NCBI GenBank assembly: GCA_030248295.1
Contig: JASANH010000754.1
Location: forward strand, 1 to 64,000
Direction: 5' to 3'
From: Mesodorylaimus sp. YZB2_4
Lineage: Eukaryota > Nematoda > Enoplea > Dorylaimida > Dorylaimidae
Length of the DNA stretch: 64,000 nucleotides
Below are positions 12,596 through 25,076 of this stretch, one piece after another. Under the pieces are notes generated by a model. That model saw nothing but the letters and a program-made list of their open reading frames with translations. It ran no database searches and was not told the origin of the DNA. The number at the start of each line of letters is the position of its first letter. The first letter of the stretch is position 1. The position numbers were made by a program, and so were the translations under genes.

Positions 12596-15500
12596 TCATT
12601 TGAACACCTTCTTGCCCTCGCCGCGAACGACCTTTTTCTGATCGTCGAATTCGTGGCGGAGTAGAGCTTGCGATTGAGCCTCTGCAGCTAGAGTGCTCAT
12701 CTGAGTAAACGAATGCTTGGTACTGCGACGACGAAGATCAGGTGGTTCGTTGCCTTTCTTCAAGTGACCCCACACAGGCAGTGGGTCGTCAAGTGCCGCA
12801 CACTCCTTGGCCGTAAATATCCTGTCCATCCAAATCCGAACACCAACCAGAATGATCAGCTAAAAAGAGCAGAGAATGCTCTCGGGATTCAGCCATGGAA
12901 GAGTGGCGGCGTCAAGGCCAGGCAATCACTGATACGAGTAGGCTGAACGTAAAAGGCCACGAAATGCTGTTAGTCGACTTACCATAATTGGAAAGAGCAT
13001 GGAGACCGGTTTCGTGTACTTGACAGCCATGAGCAAGGTGAATGAGACGAGCTGAATGGCGGTAAATAAGTGAACTCGTTTTATGGCAATCAGTCGTAAG
13101 AAGGAATAATCGGGTTGGTACTTGACAGGCATGAACAGAATTAACAGGCGTTGAACGAACTAAACTAGCTTCGGTTAACAGTAAGAATGCACACAGAACC
13201 AGCAAAATACCTGTTGGCCAGCCAAACTACTCACGCCCATGTACAGAAAGACGCCCAACAGAACCGCCAACGGCACTTTCTGTTTGACGGGTGTCAGGAA
13301 AATAGACAGGCCGATTAGGATGTGGGACACGATGGCTGTCACGCGTTGTTCTCTAAAATGTTCCACAGTACGGTCGGTATTCAGAATATACAGTGTGCAC
13401 ACCATGTACAGTATGGACACAGTGGGGAACACCTCCGGGCTCGGTCGGCTGAAAGGCTGTACATCCCCATGTACACGCTTTTACATTTACAGTACCCCTA
13501 AGCTGATGGACGCAGAGAAAACTAGAATTATTGGGAGCAGATATCGGGGTATAGGATATATAGTACTGGACTGGAAAAAAGTAATTCGCATCTTTTCATT
13601 AAAAATTTTTCAAATTTATAAATTGGCAAGAAAAGCTGCAATAACTCACATTACAGTACTTCATTCGCATCGAACCTTGTCTAAAAAGCACCGATTTACC
13701 TGACTCCCAAAAACATGGGCTTCTCGCCGGGTGCTGCCGTTTCGGATTCCATCCGCAAGCTTTGTACGTGCGCGATGGACAAGACGGTAGCGGCGACAAA
13801 GATTGGTAGTCCGAGCATGGAACACACCAGAATGAGAGCACTGACTATTAGCAAGTCCAAGTGATAGCCAAACCCTTTCTAAAAAGTGCAGTCATTGTAC
13901 GAAGAGCAGCGAATGGCCAGCGCGAGCCCCACCTTCAATTTGTTGTCTTTCCTGTTCACAATGACGGCCGTAATCTGTTGGTCCATAACCACCAAGACAG
14001 TCAAAAATAGGGCTGGCAGAGCGCAAGCTAAGGCCACCCACCATTCGATGCCGTGCAGAGGATCTACGAACCAACCGCTGCGACCGACTTTTGTTGGCTA
14101 AATACACGAAAGCATGTCCTAGCCCACTGTTATTTAACACTCGATGTACCTCGAAAGTTTTGGGCACTTGCAATGTTTTCACAGGAATTCCAACCAGAAT
14201 GCTCAGACAAGTCATGATGACGATGGACAAGAAGACCGAAAAGTCGGCTACGATGTTTCGAACCTGAAATAGCGTTCATAGAGCGGGCATGGCACACAAG
14301 TCCAAAAACTCACTCTGCTCGGGAAAAAGGGGCTAAAACGGAAATATTTGAATCCATATGCCAGACAGAATGTTCCCAAAAAGAGGAGAATGGCAAACAC
14401 GAAACCGCCGTCAGACTGTGACGGGCAAGCGAGGCATTGCGGAAGTCCATCATTGGCTAAGCAATCTGAAAACAGGCAGAGAGTTAGGCAACAATTTTTC
14501 GGTAAGAGTTGCAACTGCTCACCGCTCAGAGAGAAATTCTGGAACAAAGGAGCTTGTATTGTTTGGTCGTATACTTGACACTCACAAGATTCTCGAAGCT
14601 GAAGTGAGAACAGTGTTATTAGAAGTGCCATATGCCACTGCGCATAAAAATCACTATGATCCTTGGCGCAAGCAACAGCTCAGTAAGAAAAGCATCACAC
14701 TTCGGTCGAAGCGTGGTCCCCTATGTCACATCATGCCGGTCCAGTTTCCCTCAAGGAACCTTGCACAGTACTGAACTCATGTATCACATCCACCAAGAAT
14801 ACTGGAATGCAACTGATATAGTTCAAAACTGCGGCCATGATGCCGCTGTTTCTCCAACAAAGATACCCACTTTCAACTTTCTTTGCTTGTTGCAGAATCA
14901 GCAGATTTAAAAAGTTGATGGAACAATAAGTACCTCCATGATATTCCAAGGCGACAAGATCGTTGAATTTCCATCATCAGTAAAGTTCTTCTCGAAAACT
15001 TCCGCATGGGTCTTTTTGTGCCGCAAGTTGTTCATGGCCATGAACGACTCCACGATGAAAATGACCGAAATCAAAGTAGCGAAGGCTTCTTCAGTGAAGC
15101 GGGTTATGTAGGCTACCAGGAAGGACGCATCGACTGACACCAGAACGAATACCATTGCTGCAGTCCAGGTGCCTAGCCAAAAACGGGCGGCCAAAAATGC
15201 CCAGCCTTGCGATCTTAAACGGAACCGCTACAGATAGAAGGATCGATGAATCGAAATGAACTTACTTGCAGAATTTGTAAAACAGCGATTCGAAGATGAG
15301 GACTGGTCCAGTGGCCGAAAGAATGTTTAGCGGTTGACCAGAGAGTAAGCCGAAGACAATACCGCTCATGAACCCAGAGAATATGCATTCCATGACTCCC
15401 ATCTCGTTATTCAACAAGTCGCCCATGACCCCTCCGAATGCTATGATGTTGGTCAGATTTGCGAAGAACAGGTAGAGCACGGCGGCCACGCACTGAGAGA

Positions 15501-17813
15501 AAGCGTTGAAACTGGTGAAAGAGTCAGCGAAGTCCGAAACGAAAAATGGCACCCGACGTCGAATGTCGTCGACGAGACCGCCAAAGATTCTTAACGGGTA
15601 TGCAGAAGATGCAAATCAATGAAGCAGAACAGAAAAACGTGTTGTGCTTACCGTCCAGTGTACTGCAGACCATCGAAGTGATGGAAATGAAGAAGTGATT
15701 TCTGATGAGAAATCGCAGCTGTTCTTCGGGTTTCGCGCTGGATCTGAAATTGTACAAAAGCAGCGAGAATACTCGTTAGAGAGCTGTGGGAAGAGTCTGA
15801 TTTGGCAGGTCATCTGTTCGCAGCTCATCACGGACTGTAATGAGACCTCAGAGGCACAATGCACCACTCACATTTGTGACAGCATCAGTCGGCTCCAGCC
15901 TAACGTCCTTGCGCCACTTTCCAGGTGGAATCACGAGGATAGAACTTAAAAACTCGTCGATGCCGCAAGCCAAATCGGTCAGGTCAGCGGCCGAATAAGC
16001 CACGTTTGTGAACACTTCATCGGTCAGCAACGTTCCTAAAGTGCGACCAATCACATCGATTTCCTCCTCGCTGTGGTCTTCGGGCACCAGAAGGATGAAG
16101 ATGAAACGAAGGGGTCTGGGCACCTCGCTCAAGTTCAAGAACGTTTTTGAGTCTTTTAAACGGACGAAAGCGCAGATTGGCTTGCTGATGCTGTCCAAAC
16201 GCCCGATATTGATTGTGGCCACTTCCACATCTTCGGGTAATTTTTTCGACAGTTCGATGTTGATCTGAAAAAAGCGAAGGAAAGGGAAATGGGTGACTTA
16301 TCCCCAAAATAACAGCACGATTGTTACCGTGGCATCTGCCTCGGGCGGTCCATCGTCGTCGATGTTGTCAAGATCGCTGGCGCTTCCCGAATCAACCTGT
16401 TGAGAATCAGAAGGGCTCGGCGGACGTTTGAGTAGTCCAGGGATCTTGCTATGCTTGATGCGGCGTTTGCGTCCAACATGCTCCTTGTTGCAAAGTAAGA
16501 TGGCCCTCAATCCAATACTCTCTTCGGAATCCACGAAGCCCCCTTCTTCCCAACCTCGCACGATTTGATCTGAAAATATCAGTCAGGCGGGCTTTCAAGA
16601 ACTTGGACAAAGACAGCCAGACTCACCGACTAGTAAGGGAAAAGATGGTGGATCCAAGTCCAGCATGACAAGTCCTCGGCGGAGACAATTTTTTAATTGA
16701 AAGATGGATTGTAAGGTGAGAAGTGGTATGTGTGGTTTGGACCACCGCTGTTTGGCCCCTTCGGCTGTTTCCTCGTATTTGATCCATCTGGAAAAACAAG
16801 CGGTTTTTGGAGCTTTTTTCGGCCACTTCTGCTCCTCAGTCACAAAGATAGCATCTTATGAAAATAGACGATTTGAGAATCAGTTTTTTATGTCTGTTTT
16901 ACGAGCCTTTTTTGGGGAAGCCTTACCTGGCGCCGCGTTATTTATGACACCGTTAATAAGCAAAATTGCCACAATAGGTGCAGTAGGCGAAAGTTCTGGC
17001 CAAGTCTAACTTGACTCAGAGTGGGGTGTTGATGTGTCCTAGTGTCACTTTAAATTTGCCACCTTCCAATCAAACGGTAAACTTGTTCACGTTTTATAGA
17101 TATAGTTGGTTTTAGCCAATGTGGAATGACACCATTCTCTCCAAGGGGAAGGTACGGGGAGGCTACTTTTAATTCAGCGCCATAAATGTTAAAGAGCCCT
17201 CAGTCAGTGAGTTCAAGGCGTTCTTGTTGTCAGATTCGACGCATCCCCGCTGTTTCTATCCTTGCGTTTTGCAATAAACTATCAGTGATCGATTTATAAT
17301 CTGTGCCTACATGCTGTGTGGACTAATTTTAGAAGAGGTTAAAGTTGAAGGAATGCGTCACTAGCGCATGCATGCCTCGGACACACGATATCAAGACACA
17401 CAAGCAAAAAGTTGAACCCTGAGCAAGAATCGAACCCGAAGGCTTCGGGGCTTCCCAGGCTTTCGGCTTTGGTAGCACGTGAGCATTACTGACGTCAAGC
17501 AAGTCGTACCTTGCATTTTCATACCAAGTGTAATCCAATCCATTGGTTTTGCACAACTCGAGCATTTCGCAGAAAACGTGATGCGGTTCTCCAGTTTTCT
17601 CCCTGGCTCGCTGACGTATATGCTCCACAGGGCCTTAAAAGCTGTCTGTAGTCTGCTGATAATCTATAAAAATCTGGACTTACTTTCATCGTATTCACCA
17701 ATGTTGACCGACTGAATGTTGCACAGGGGCTCGAGCAATATGTCTGTGGAAAAAGTCTGATTCAGATTGTCCAATGATAACACGTCCCCATTCTTACCCA
17801 ACTCGCTGTTCAT
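12596..17813 (-). CDS. SLC4 family bicarbonate transporter, probably sodium-coupled
   Basis: Sixteen exons on the minus strand: 17813-17684, 17633-17510, 16787-16627, 16569-16328, 16264-15872, 15743-15652, 15589-15266, 15213-14934, 14598-14523, 14465-14314, 14263-14150, 14097-13933, 13878-13700, 13352-13211, 13159-12983, 12859-12596; 1005 codons with matching phases. SLC4 proteins move HCO3-, some with Na+ or Cl-, and control cell pH. The cytoplasmic domain shows RWIKYEE..RWSKPH, then an IPPGKW..RLEP stretch typical of the sodium-coupled branch. The membrane domain shows [54 protein letters not shown] and [11 protein letters not shown], ending with [13 protein letters not shown] and a C-terminal hydrophilic tail. 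The large extracellular loop carries six cysteines (CECQ; CLAND..CLAC). The start at 17813 is the first ATG in the first recognisable exon; an upstream exon is possible. Three introns end AAG rather than CAG/TAG. Placement in the NBC/NDCBE branch rather than anion exchangers is an inference from these motifs. Confidence 0.93.
17426..17546 (-). repeat. tRNA-like B box inside SLC4 intron 2
   Basis: On the minus strand GGTTCGATTCT (17436-17426) matches the pol III B box. The following sequence, GCTCAGGGTTC then a T run, resembles what follows the better B box near 54620. It probably marks a tRNA-derived SINE; boundaries are uncertain and overlap the end of SLC4 exon 2. Confidence 0.3.
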
Positions 17814-19387
17814 CTTTCCTTTTCCAGTGGCTGGTAGGGGTTGCACTAATCACATAAACCGCGCTGTAACGCTACTGAACCGACGAAATGGCATGTCTCT
17901 CAGCGGGCGCAGACCGGACGAACTGTCGATTCAACTTGGCATATATTTTACGAATTCGACAAAACAATGCGACGGCAGATTCTGGTTCTCCTTTGCCAAG
18001 AAGACCAAAACGGCATCTTCGATCAAGAGGCCAATTCATCAAGTTTGAATATCAACTTGTCGAGTGTGGACTTAACGTATAACATACCAGGTAATGCTGG
18101 GGCGTGGTCAATAACGTGCTTGAATTCTTTAGCACTAAAAGTTCTATCCGGCTGCATTCTCCGCATAACGAGCAAAAGTTATGCGACTCGATCCCCGTCA
18201 TAGAAACTTGTCGTAGATCTAATATTCTTATTAGTAGTAGTTAATTTTCTAGTTTAGACGAGAGGTGCTTCATCATCAATGCCAGATTACTCAAACCTAC
18301 AAAGCATATTTCTTCTAGCTATCATCTAGTCTAGCTCTGGCTTGTAAAATCCGTCTATATACAGTACGAGTGCAGTATAAGTCCTGCCGAAAGTCACAGG
18401 TGTTCAAATCACACAGATAGGGAACTTCATTCAAACAGAAAAGCGTGCGTGAAAGCAAGATTTAATTTTTGTCAACTGCCGACTAAAATTTCAAAATAAC
18501 TGTATCAAATAAATGAATTTTTGGACTTACAATGTATGAGAGCGCGAATCTGGAATTTGGACTTTCAGCAATCAAATAAAAACACAAAACAACCCTCTAG
18601 TCAAAAAATGATTGAAAAGTGAATCCTTACAGCAATGACACTTTCGAACTGAGGGCACAGAAATGAGTTTCACTTCACAGGTTGGTTCGTGTATAAACAG
18701 ACTTGATTGAAATGCGCTTCAGAAGCTGCTGCGAATAAAGTGAAGGATGTGCATTGAATCGTTGACTTATTTGTCAAAAGACAGATTTTTGGGTATTACT
18801 TTTATCGTGTCCAATGCCTATTTTTCTGCAGGAATCAACACCAGGAGATTTTGCAATAAGCTTTTCTAACCTAACCCAGAACAGGGAAAGCCCAGATTTG
18901 AGAATGCATTGGCGCTCACTCGCGATGCTCGCATTCAATCAAGAGATAGCACGAAAAGGCGTTTCAATTAAACTAGAACCGCTGTGTTACTGCCCACTCT
19001 AGGAATGTGTGCACTCTCAGAATGGTGTCTCTTGAAGACGAAGGGTGTCATCTGGGAAAACAAAATCAGTATTAATTTCTTGGTTTTATAATTAGACTTA
19101 TGCCTTTTCCTACATTAAAATGTACATAGTGGCTATCACGTGACCAACCAAAACCTTTGTGCACGCTACGTGCGTACTTTAGCCACTTATTTGCACCACT
19201 TGCTTTGTAACTGATGATTTGATTAAGTTCGACCAATTCACGTTTAGTGTAAGAAAGAAGTCAGAACATATTACGAAGCCCGTGGTTTGACAAATAAAAA
19301 CTGAAACACTTGAACGCAATGCGTTAAACTTAGCATTAGTTGCAAATTGCGTGAATAACACGAGATTAGAAAAACGTCCCTAGTTTA
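17814..19387. other. Intergenic, AT-rich, no gene seen
   Basis: Upstream of SLC4 and downstream of the GPCR, both on the minus strand. Short ORFs here lack domain similarity. The SLC4 promoter should lie near 17814-18300. Confidence 0.45.
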
Positions 19388-20428
19388 TCACAAAGCTGAC
19401 GTTGCTCCACTGCTTCTTGGACTTATCAAGGTTGCAGCCATCGATGGCTGTCGCTGCAAGACGAACTGCTTGACGGCTTGGCGAAAATCACGTGATCGAC
19501 TGAACATGATGACAAAACTAGTGCAACTGTTTGCGCACATGAAGCTGGCAGAATAAGTAGCGATTTTCAATGCCAAAAATATATCGGTATGCGACAGGGC
19601 AACGTGGTATAGGATCTGACCCAAAATGGTTGTGAACAGGAACGAGGCCAATATACACGTCAAAGTAATCAACACCCGTACTTGAAGCTCTCTTCTAGCT
19701 ACCCGTACCCGATCACCTCCTGCCGACCGTGCTTTCCTCATCTTTGTGTGAACTCGAAAAATATGGAAAGCATACAATAGAACAGTTGCTCCAACAAATA
19801 CTTTGCCCCGAATCGATTGCGCCAACAAAGCAATTTGGGAGCTAGCCGTTGTATAGGCGCATATCGAAATGACGAGTTCGGGGTCGGAGTTGATGTACAA
19901 GCTGAGAACTTCGAATACGACGTAAGCGTACATGCCAAAGTGCTGCCCAAGGTACAGCCATCGGGGGTATCGATTTTGGTACCAAGCTGGGAATAAAATC
20001 GCTAAGAGGCGATCGATAGCCGTAAGAAAGAAGGTGATGACATTTCCGGCGAAACCGATAGTGATTGGAGTTTCTTGGTACAAGCAGTCCCTCTGAGTCA
20101 TTACGTCCGTCTGACCCATCGAGTAGAAGGTCAGTCGTTTCATGCCTATGTAAATAAGGCCGCTGGAAGCAACGAAGTCGACGATACCCAAATTGGCGAT
20201 GAAACAGTAGGTCTTGCTATGTAGTTGAGAATTTGAATAAATGACGTAAATGGTCAAGCAGCTGAAAAAAGCTGAGAAAAAGCCAACGATGACGTAGACT
20301 ACACTGGCGTCCTGCAGAAAGCCTATGGCAGACATGGATGCGTTCTGGCAATAGGACGTCGGGTACTGATCATGCTGCAGGTCCGCTTGACTACAGTTAT
20401 CGTTGGTCTTCCAATCAATCATCTCCAT
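19388..20428 (-). CDS. Seven-transmembrane receptor resembling nematode srsx-type chemoreceptors
   Basis: Single-exon ORF, 346 residues from the ATG at 20428 (a second ATG lies two codons further in). The N-terminus has two or three N-glycosylation sites (NCS, NAS) and no clear signal peptide. Seven hydrophobic segments follow: the first about residues 40-65, the last about 285-310. After segment three the family's D-R-Y position reads IDRLLAILFPAWY, very like the IDRL..LFP.WY signature of nematode srsx/srx chemoreceptor families. A paired cysteine sits after segment two (RDCLY). The tail is short and Ser-rich. Ligand unknown; chemosensory or neuropeptide role is inference. Confidence 0.75.
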   Translation of the reverse strand: MEMIDWKTNDNCSQADLQHDQYPTSYCQNASMSAIGFLQDASVVYVIVGFFSAFFSCLTIYVIYSNSQLHSKTYCFIANLGIVDFVASSGLIYIGMKRLTFYSMGQTDVMTQRDCLYQETPITIGFAGNVITFFLTAIDRLLAILFPAWYQNRYPRWLYLGQHFGMYAYVVFEVLSLYINSDPELVISICAYTTASSQIALLAQSIRGKVFVGATVLLYAFHIFRVHTKMRKARSAGGDRVRVARRELQVRVLITLTCILASFLFTTILGQILYHVALSHTDIFLALKIATYSASFMCANSCTSFVIMFSRSRDFRQAVKQFVLQRQPSMAATLISPRSSGATSAL

Positions 20429-21763
20429 TTCCAACACCAGGGACGACTATAATGCCAGTGCTCTCCTTCCTCTGCACTACCTTCTACCCAGGGAAAAGTC
20501 ACTGCATTAACCAGCGACCTAAGGAAACACTAAATGCAAAAGAGGTTCGAAACTGACGATGATATGCGATTTGCATTGCAATAATGCATGTAATCTGTGG
20601 GACTGAAGTAGAGTGCGTGCGAAGAGTGGGCGTTCCGTTCGGTCCATACTAACAATAATTGCAAAGTCATGGCCGCGAAGAGTGGGCGACCACGTGAAAG
20701 ATGACACGATCAGCGAAATGGGAAGTCTCAATTCGTTATAGGCGTACTAAGGAGGCGCCTGAAATGCGAAACCGCTCCTCTTTCCATCGATCAATGGCTA
20801 CGGTTTTCCACCAATTCAGTTAATACTGCTCTGTTCATTAGCGAACCATTTGCAAATGAACGAGGAAATAGCACGACCCAAGCTTGCGCTTTTAGAACAT
20901 TGAAACCCCAGGATTCGAGCCCGGGACTAGTGAAGGAAGCCGTGGTCGGCGCGATCATGGTCGCAAAGCAAGCCAATATTTTCGTTTTTACCTTTCTTTA
21001 TCTTCTCAGTAGAAACTCGTTCCACGCCGGGATGGGAGACATTGATGAAATTTCCATGAGACCACCTCGGAGGAGGCCATATTAGATCACTGATGATAGA
21101 TTGGTCGCGTGCACGAAACGGGAGTGGGCCTGTGAAGGAACAAGACAGCTAGCTGCCAAGCGTGTTCAAAAAGTAGGTTTGAATAGCACTGGGAAAACGC
21201 TGACGACGAATACACATTTCAGTACACCAGCTTTGGTTTGGAAAGAATAAGAGGGCGTAGTGCACAGATGAAAGGTTGAAGCTCTATTGGGCACTGTGTT
21301 TGCTTATGCCTGTGCTAATAAACTTTATTCACAGGGAAATGAAACTAATAAGATGGCCTTCGGAACGCTGCACAGCTCGTTTCTGTTTCATTTTATGCTG
21401 CAAGCAAAAGACAGAGCGAACCTGAAAATGTGCCAAAGCCAAAGGCGATTTGAAAAGTGCGATGGAAAGATAATGGATGCGTGTGTGGAAAAAATGTCGA
21501 AAAATAATGAGTTTCTAGAACTGGTTGGATAATGAGGGAGCCACGTGACATATAATACAGTAGATGAAAGCATTATAAACTAATTAAGAAATGCTATGAA
21601 CTAGAAAGAATGATTCTCTTTGGCTCGAAACAGACACGTCACGCGCGTAAGGGAAAATCGCAATCTGCTTTTGTTGTTTAGCTTGTGACAAGCGAAATAA
21701 AAATGTGGCGCACCGCACAAAAGAACCAGCTGTCGTCAGATACAGAATCATCACAGATCGTTT
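20429..21763. other. Intergenic, no gene seen
   Basis: Holds the GPCR promoter side and the 3' flank of the truncated channel copy. The 14-mer GCGAAGAGTGGGCG occurs twice (about 20617 and 20673). At 20911-20921 a reversed B-box-like GGCTCGAATCC is present. No supported ORF. Confidence 0.4.
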
Positions 21764-22377
21764 TCAGTTCTTCTCCCAAACGCAAGTCACTAAGAACATA
21801 ACCACTTGCGCCACCGTTAGTAGAGTGCCGCCAACAAACAGGCCCAACGTGCCCCCAGCATTGCTCAGGAGCTCAATGAACGAATACGTCTGCACTTCTT
21901 CAATCGTCAGGATTCCTCCTCGATTAAAAGCGTCATGACGGATTTGAATGATCGCAATTGACAGGTTCGAGTGCGGTGCACCTCCGTGACCATCAGACCC
22001 CACAGTATCTTCGCCATCCAACACATCTTCGTACAATATTCTGTCACATTTTCGAAGGCATTCTTGAACGCAGGATGTTTCCAGAAGAGCCTTCTCGAGC
22101 AACTCTTCATCGGAAATCGCGTATTTCGGGTCAAACTTATTACAAAATTGGTCTGGGTTATAAAGATGGGTTCCAGCTTCGCTAGATAGCCAAAGCAGTG
22201 TGCATTTCAGCGACTGTTCGTGGACTCGATTCCCACATTTGGCCAAGCATTCGAGTCCCGAACTGTCTTGTGTGCACTGCAAGATCGATATGTTCATGTT
22301 GATAAATCTTTCAGCTTTAATTCTGACAAAGGTCTGTGAGGAGCTGTGAATGATCAGCGGACATGAAAAAAATGAGG
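21764..22377 (-). pseudogene. 5'-truncated DEG/ENaC channel copy
   Basis: An open minus-strand reading frame ends at 21764 and matches only the C-terminal 200 or so residues of the intact DEG/ENaC gene at 23434-25076. The similarity begins near SCPLIIHSSSQTFVRIKAE, aligning to SWPIIVPASANNYFMAKAQ in the neighbour, then the cysteine-rich extracellular part and the second membrane segment with YSFIELLSNAGGTLGLFVGG. A possible acceptor (CTCAG) lies at 22378, but no sequence upstream to 23433 matches the first membrane segment or the first half of the extracellular domain. The frame itself has no stops. It is therefore a partial tandem duplicate, or the last exon of a gene whose other exons I cannot recognise. 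Confidence 0.6.
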
Positions 22378-23433
22378 CTGAGCTCTTGTGAATGAAAAAT
22401 TTTTTAATTTCCCGACGTTTGCACGATTCCGCGAGTCTTATCTTTGAATTTAAGTTTAATTTTTTCCTGCCCGTTTAATTCTCAAATGCATTAGGATAAT
22501 AATATCTTTAGACGATGTCCATTGAAGGGATTATATTGCCGCTGTTTGCGAAGTTGTGTCTTCTCTGCTTTTTACGTTACGTGGCTGTATGTCCCACCCT
22601 TACACCAGTCTTGTTTTTTCTAAGTATATCGTGTGGCAAGATCACCACCGTTAATGTAATTTCATGTTTATTCAACACTGCCAGGTGCTCAGTAAAATTG
22701 CTGAGTCTCGATATGCTCACGTTGGATATTATTTCAAAGCCGACACGGTCAATAGGCGATGGTCAACTAGGCGATGGTCAACTAGGAGATGGACGATCTT
22801 GGAAAGGGAGACGCAAGCTGTGAATCTGGTAAACACTTGCAGGCAATCACGAGCGATCTTCATGGGATAGAGGAAGTTTTGAGAGAGGCATGAGATTGAA
22901 AAGAGATATGAAGTTTTGTACTGTACATTTTACGACTGGCGAGAGCTTCCGCTGTAGAGGATCACCACTACTAAAGTTTTTTTTATTTCAGTGCGAATAC
23001 TAGCCCTCCGATCTCACTTTGATCCTTGTCAGGAAAATCAGGCAAACACTTTTCGTGACCAAAGAAGACTTCTAGGACAAAACACCCATTTTCGGATTAA
23101 GTCGCGTGTGATGGACTCGCGTGATCACCCGTTCTCTAGCGACTGTTTTAAGATATTTACAGGTGACCTCAAGAAAAGATCAAAATGTTTTTCACGTGGT
23201 CGCATCATTGTATAGTATGCCTGTATACACCACTGACAAAACTCACAAGTTGTGTATTAAGGATACGCTTAATCGGTGCTCACGTTCTCATCATGATTGT
23301 CAATTATGCGTTCCTTAGCCCGTGCGATGTACTGTATAGTGCTTGGCTATGCATAAAGTATGACATGACATCAGAGAAATTTACGATCCTACCTTAGCGC
23401 ACTCGTAGCATCGACTATTCTTCACGCTTACGA
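22378..23433. other. Spacer between the two channel copies
   Basis: AT-rich spacer with no exon matching the missing half of the truncated DEG/ENaC copy. Contains a short tandem repeat at 22757-22795. Confidence 0.45.
22757..22795 (+). repeat. Short tandem repeat, 16-bp unit
   Basis: GGCGATGGTCAACTA is repeated twice and followed by a third partial, altered unit (GGAGATGGACGA). Confidence 0.7.
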
Positions 23434-25076
23434 TTAGTCCAGTTTTCCTAAATATCTTATCAAAAATAATGCCAATTGCGCGGCACTCATCAGGGCGCCA
23501 CCGACGAAAAGCCCTAATGTGCCACCGACGTTGCTGAGCAGTTCGACGAATGAGTAGGATTTGATTTCGGTTATTGTGACGACTCCGCCCTGACGCATAA
23601 CATCCAACAAGATGCTAAATGTTGTTAGGGTCATGTTCAAACGTAGAGTGGCGTTAAGTTTTTCCTCTCCATAAATGTCTTCAAAGTCTGTATCAAATCC
23701 TTGGAACGATCCTTCGACAATCGTCCTGTCGCAATTTCGAGGGCATTTTTTAAAGCAAACGTTAATTGCTCGTTCATTAACCATTTGCTTCTGCAATCGA
23801 AAGGTTTTTTCGTCCGCCGTATTATTAGAATAGAGGTTTAAAAAGTTGAAGAAATCATCGGGTGTATTTTCTTCATCTCTAGTCGCCATCCAAAATAGTT
23901 TAAAACCAGAGTATTCTTGATAAATTTGATTTTGGCATCGCTGCATGCAGTCGGATCCCGTGTAGTTCTTGTGTGGCAATTTTTCAGTAGCTAAGCATTC
24001 GTGTTTGCTGCTGCTGAGACTTTTAAATACTTGCGCTTTTGCCATGAAGTAATTGTTAGCTGAGGCAGGGACTATGATGGGCCACGAATACCTGGCGCTG
24101 GCATCGGCTTTGAAGTATACTGACCATTCTTCCCGAGGAGGTATCATTCCGAGGGTTCTATCTCCATATTTCACGTGGATGCGGGCCGGTATTTGTAAAC
24201 TGCCCACTCTTCCGTCAAGTGGAGTGAAGAAAAAAGCGTGGCACACTCCGACCATAGGACTCGGACTAGGTACCTTTTGGACCATGCGCAGGTTATCCCC
24301 TGCCATATAGGATGGTGAAGTGCTGCTCAGGAAGCCATCCTTGGTCTTGTGTGGCTCAAGATCGACCGATATGTATTCGTAAAAGCTCATCAAACTTTTA
24401 AATCCAGCCTTAGCGAATACTTCCTTAAAGTTTTTGCGCGCATCTGCGAGATTGTCCAATTTCATAGGTCTTCCATTACGATTATCCAAGTACCCCATGG
24501 AGTATTTGAGACCAGCGATTGATAAACCAAGTTTTTTAGCTTTCTTAGCATCGAACCAAGCGCGGTTGCAAAGCACGAATGGTGGGTACTCGTACTGATC
24601 CTTGCTGTGCAAGTGAACCTAGATGCACCGCATATAACGCGATCGTCAAGGTGGGTTTGGGGCTTATTATAACTTACTCTGGTCGATGTTGGATTCGACT
24701 TGTACTCGCTGATCGTAGCGAGCATAAAATAAACAGTGGCACTAAATCCCGCCAAGACCAACAGTATCCAAGTGGCCCTTAGACACGGTTGCCTCGTGGT
24801 GAGAGATTCTCTCAGTCCGATAATCGAGTCCACATTGTCGGCCAGCTGATCCAGAAATGCATCTGAAGTAACAATGGATACCGTATGCATGAGTTAACGA
24901 TCATTTGGCGATTCAGATTTACTTTTTTTCAGCGATGAAGCAGCCTCCAGGACTTCTACTCTTTTTCGAAGCAGAATTAGTTCGGATTTCAGTTGGTCGT
25001 CGATCTTTGGTGGTTCATTAATTGCTGGCAAGTTTTGCTCTTTTTGACTCCTCGATGTCTGGTCCTTCACTCTCAT
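23434..25076 (-). CDS. DEG/ENaC sodium channel family protein
   Basis: Three minus-strand exons: 25076-24923, 24862-24678 and 24618-23434; 508 codons, phases 1 and 0 consistent. The family forms trimeric cation channels gated by acid, peptides or touch. In order: a Gln/Lys/Glu-rich N-terminus with a short predicted coiled coil (about 27-50); first membrane segment about 83-105 (RATWILLVLAGFSATVYF); large extracellular domain with the CLATEKL, DCMQRCQNQ, CFKKCPRNCDRT cysteine pattern; second membrane segment with YSFVELLSNVGGTLGLFVGG. Two usual hallmarks are changed: the His-Gly motif before the first membrane segment is not evident, and the selectivity filter position (normally G-x-S) reads G-G-A. 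The start is the only ATG in the first exon's frame. A truncated copy follows downstream on the same strand. Confidence 0.88.

Noticed and set aside
15214-15227. TAG acceptor at 15228 for the SLC4 membrane exon
   Set aside because: It breaks frame with the preceding exon's phase 2 donor; the AAG acceptor 14 bases further in keeps frame and gives the expected loop length.
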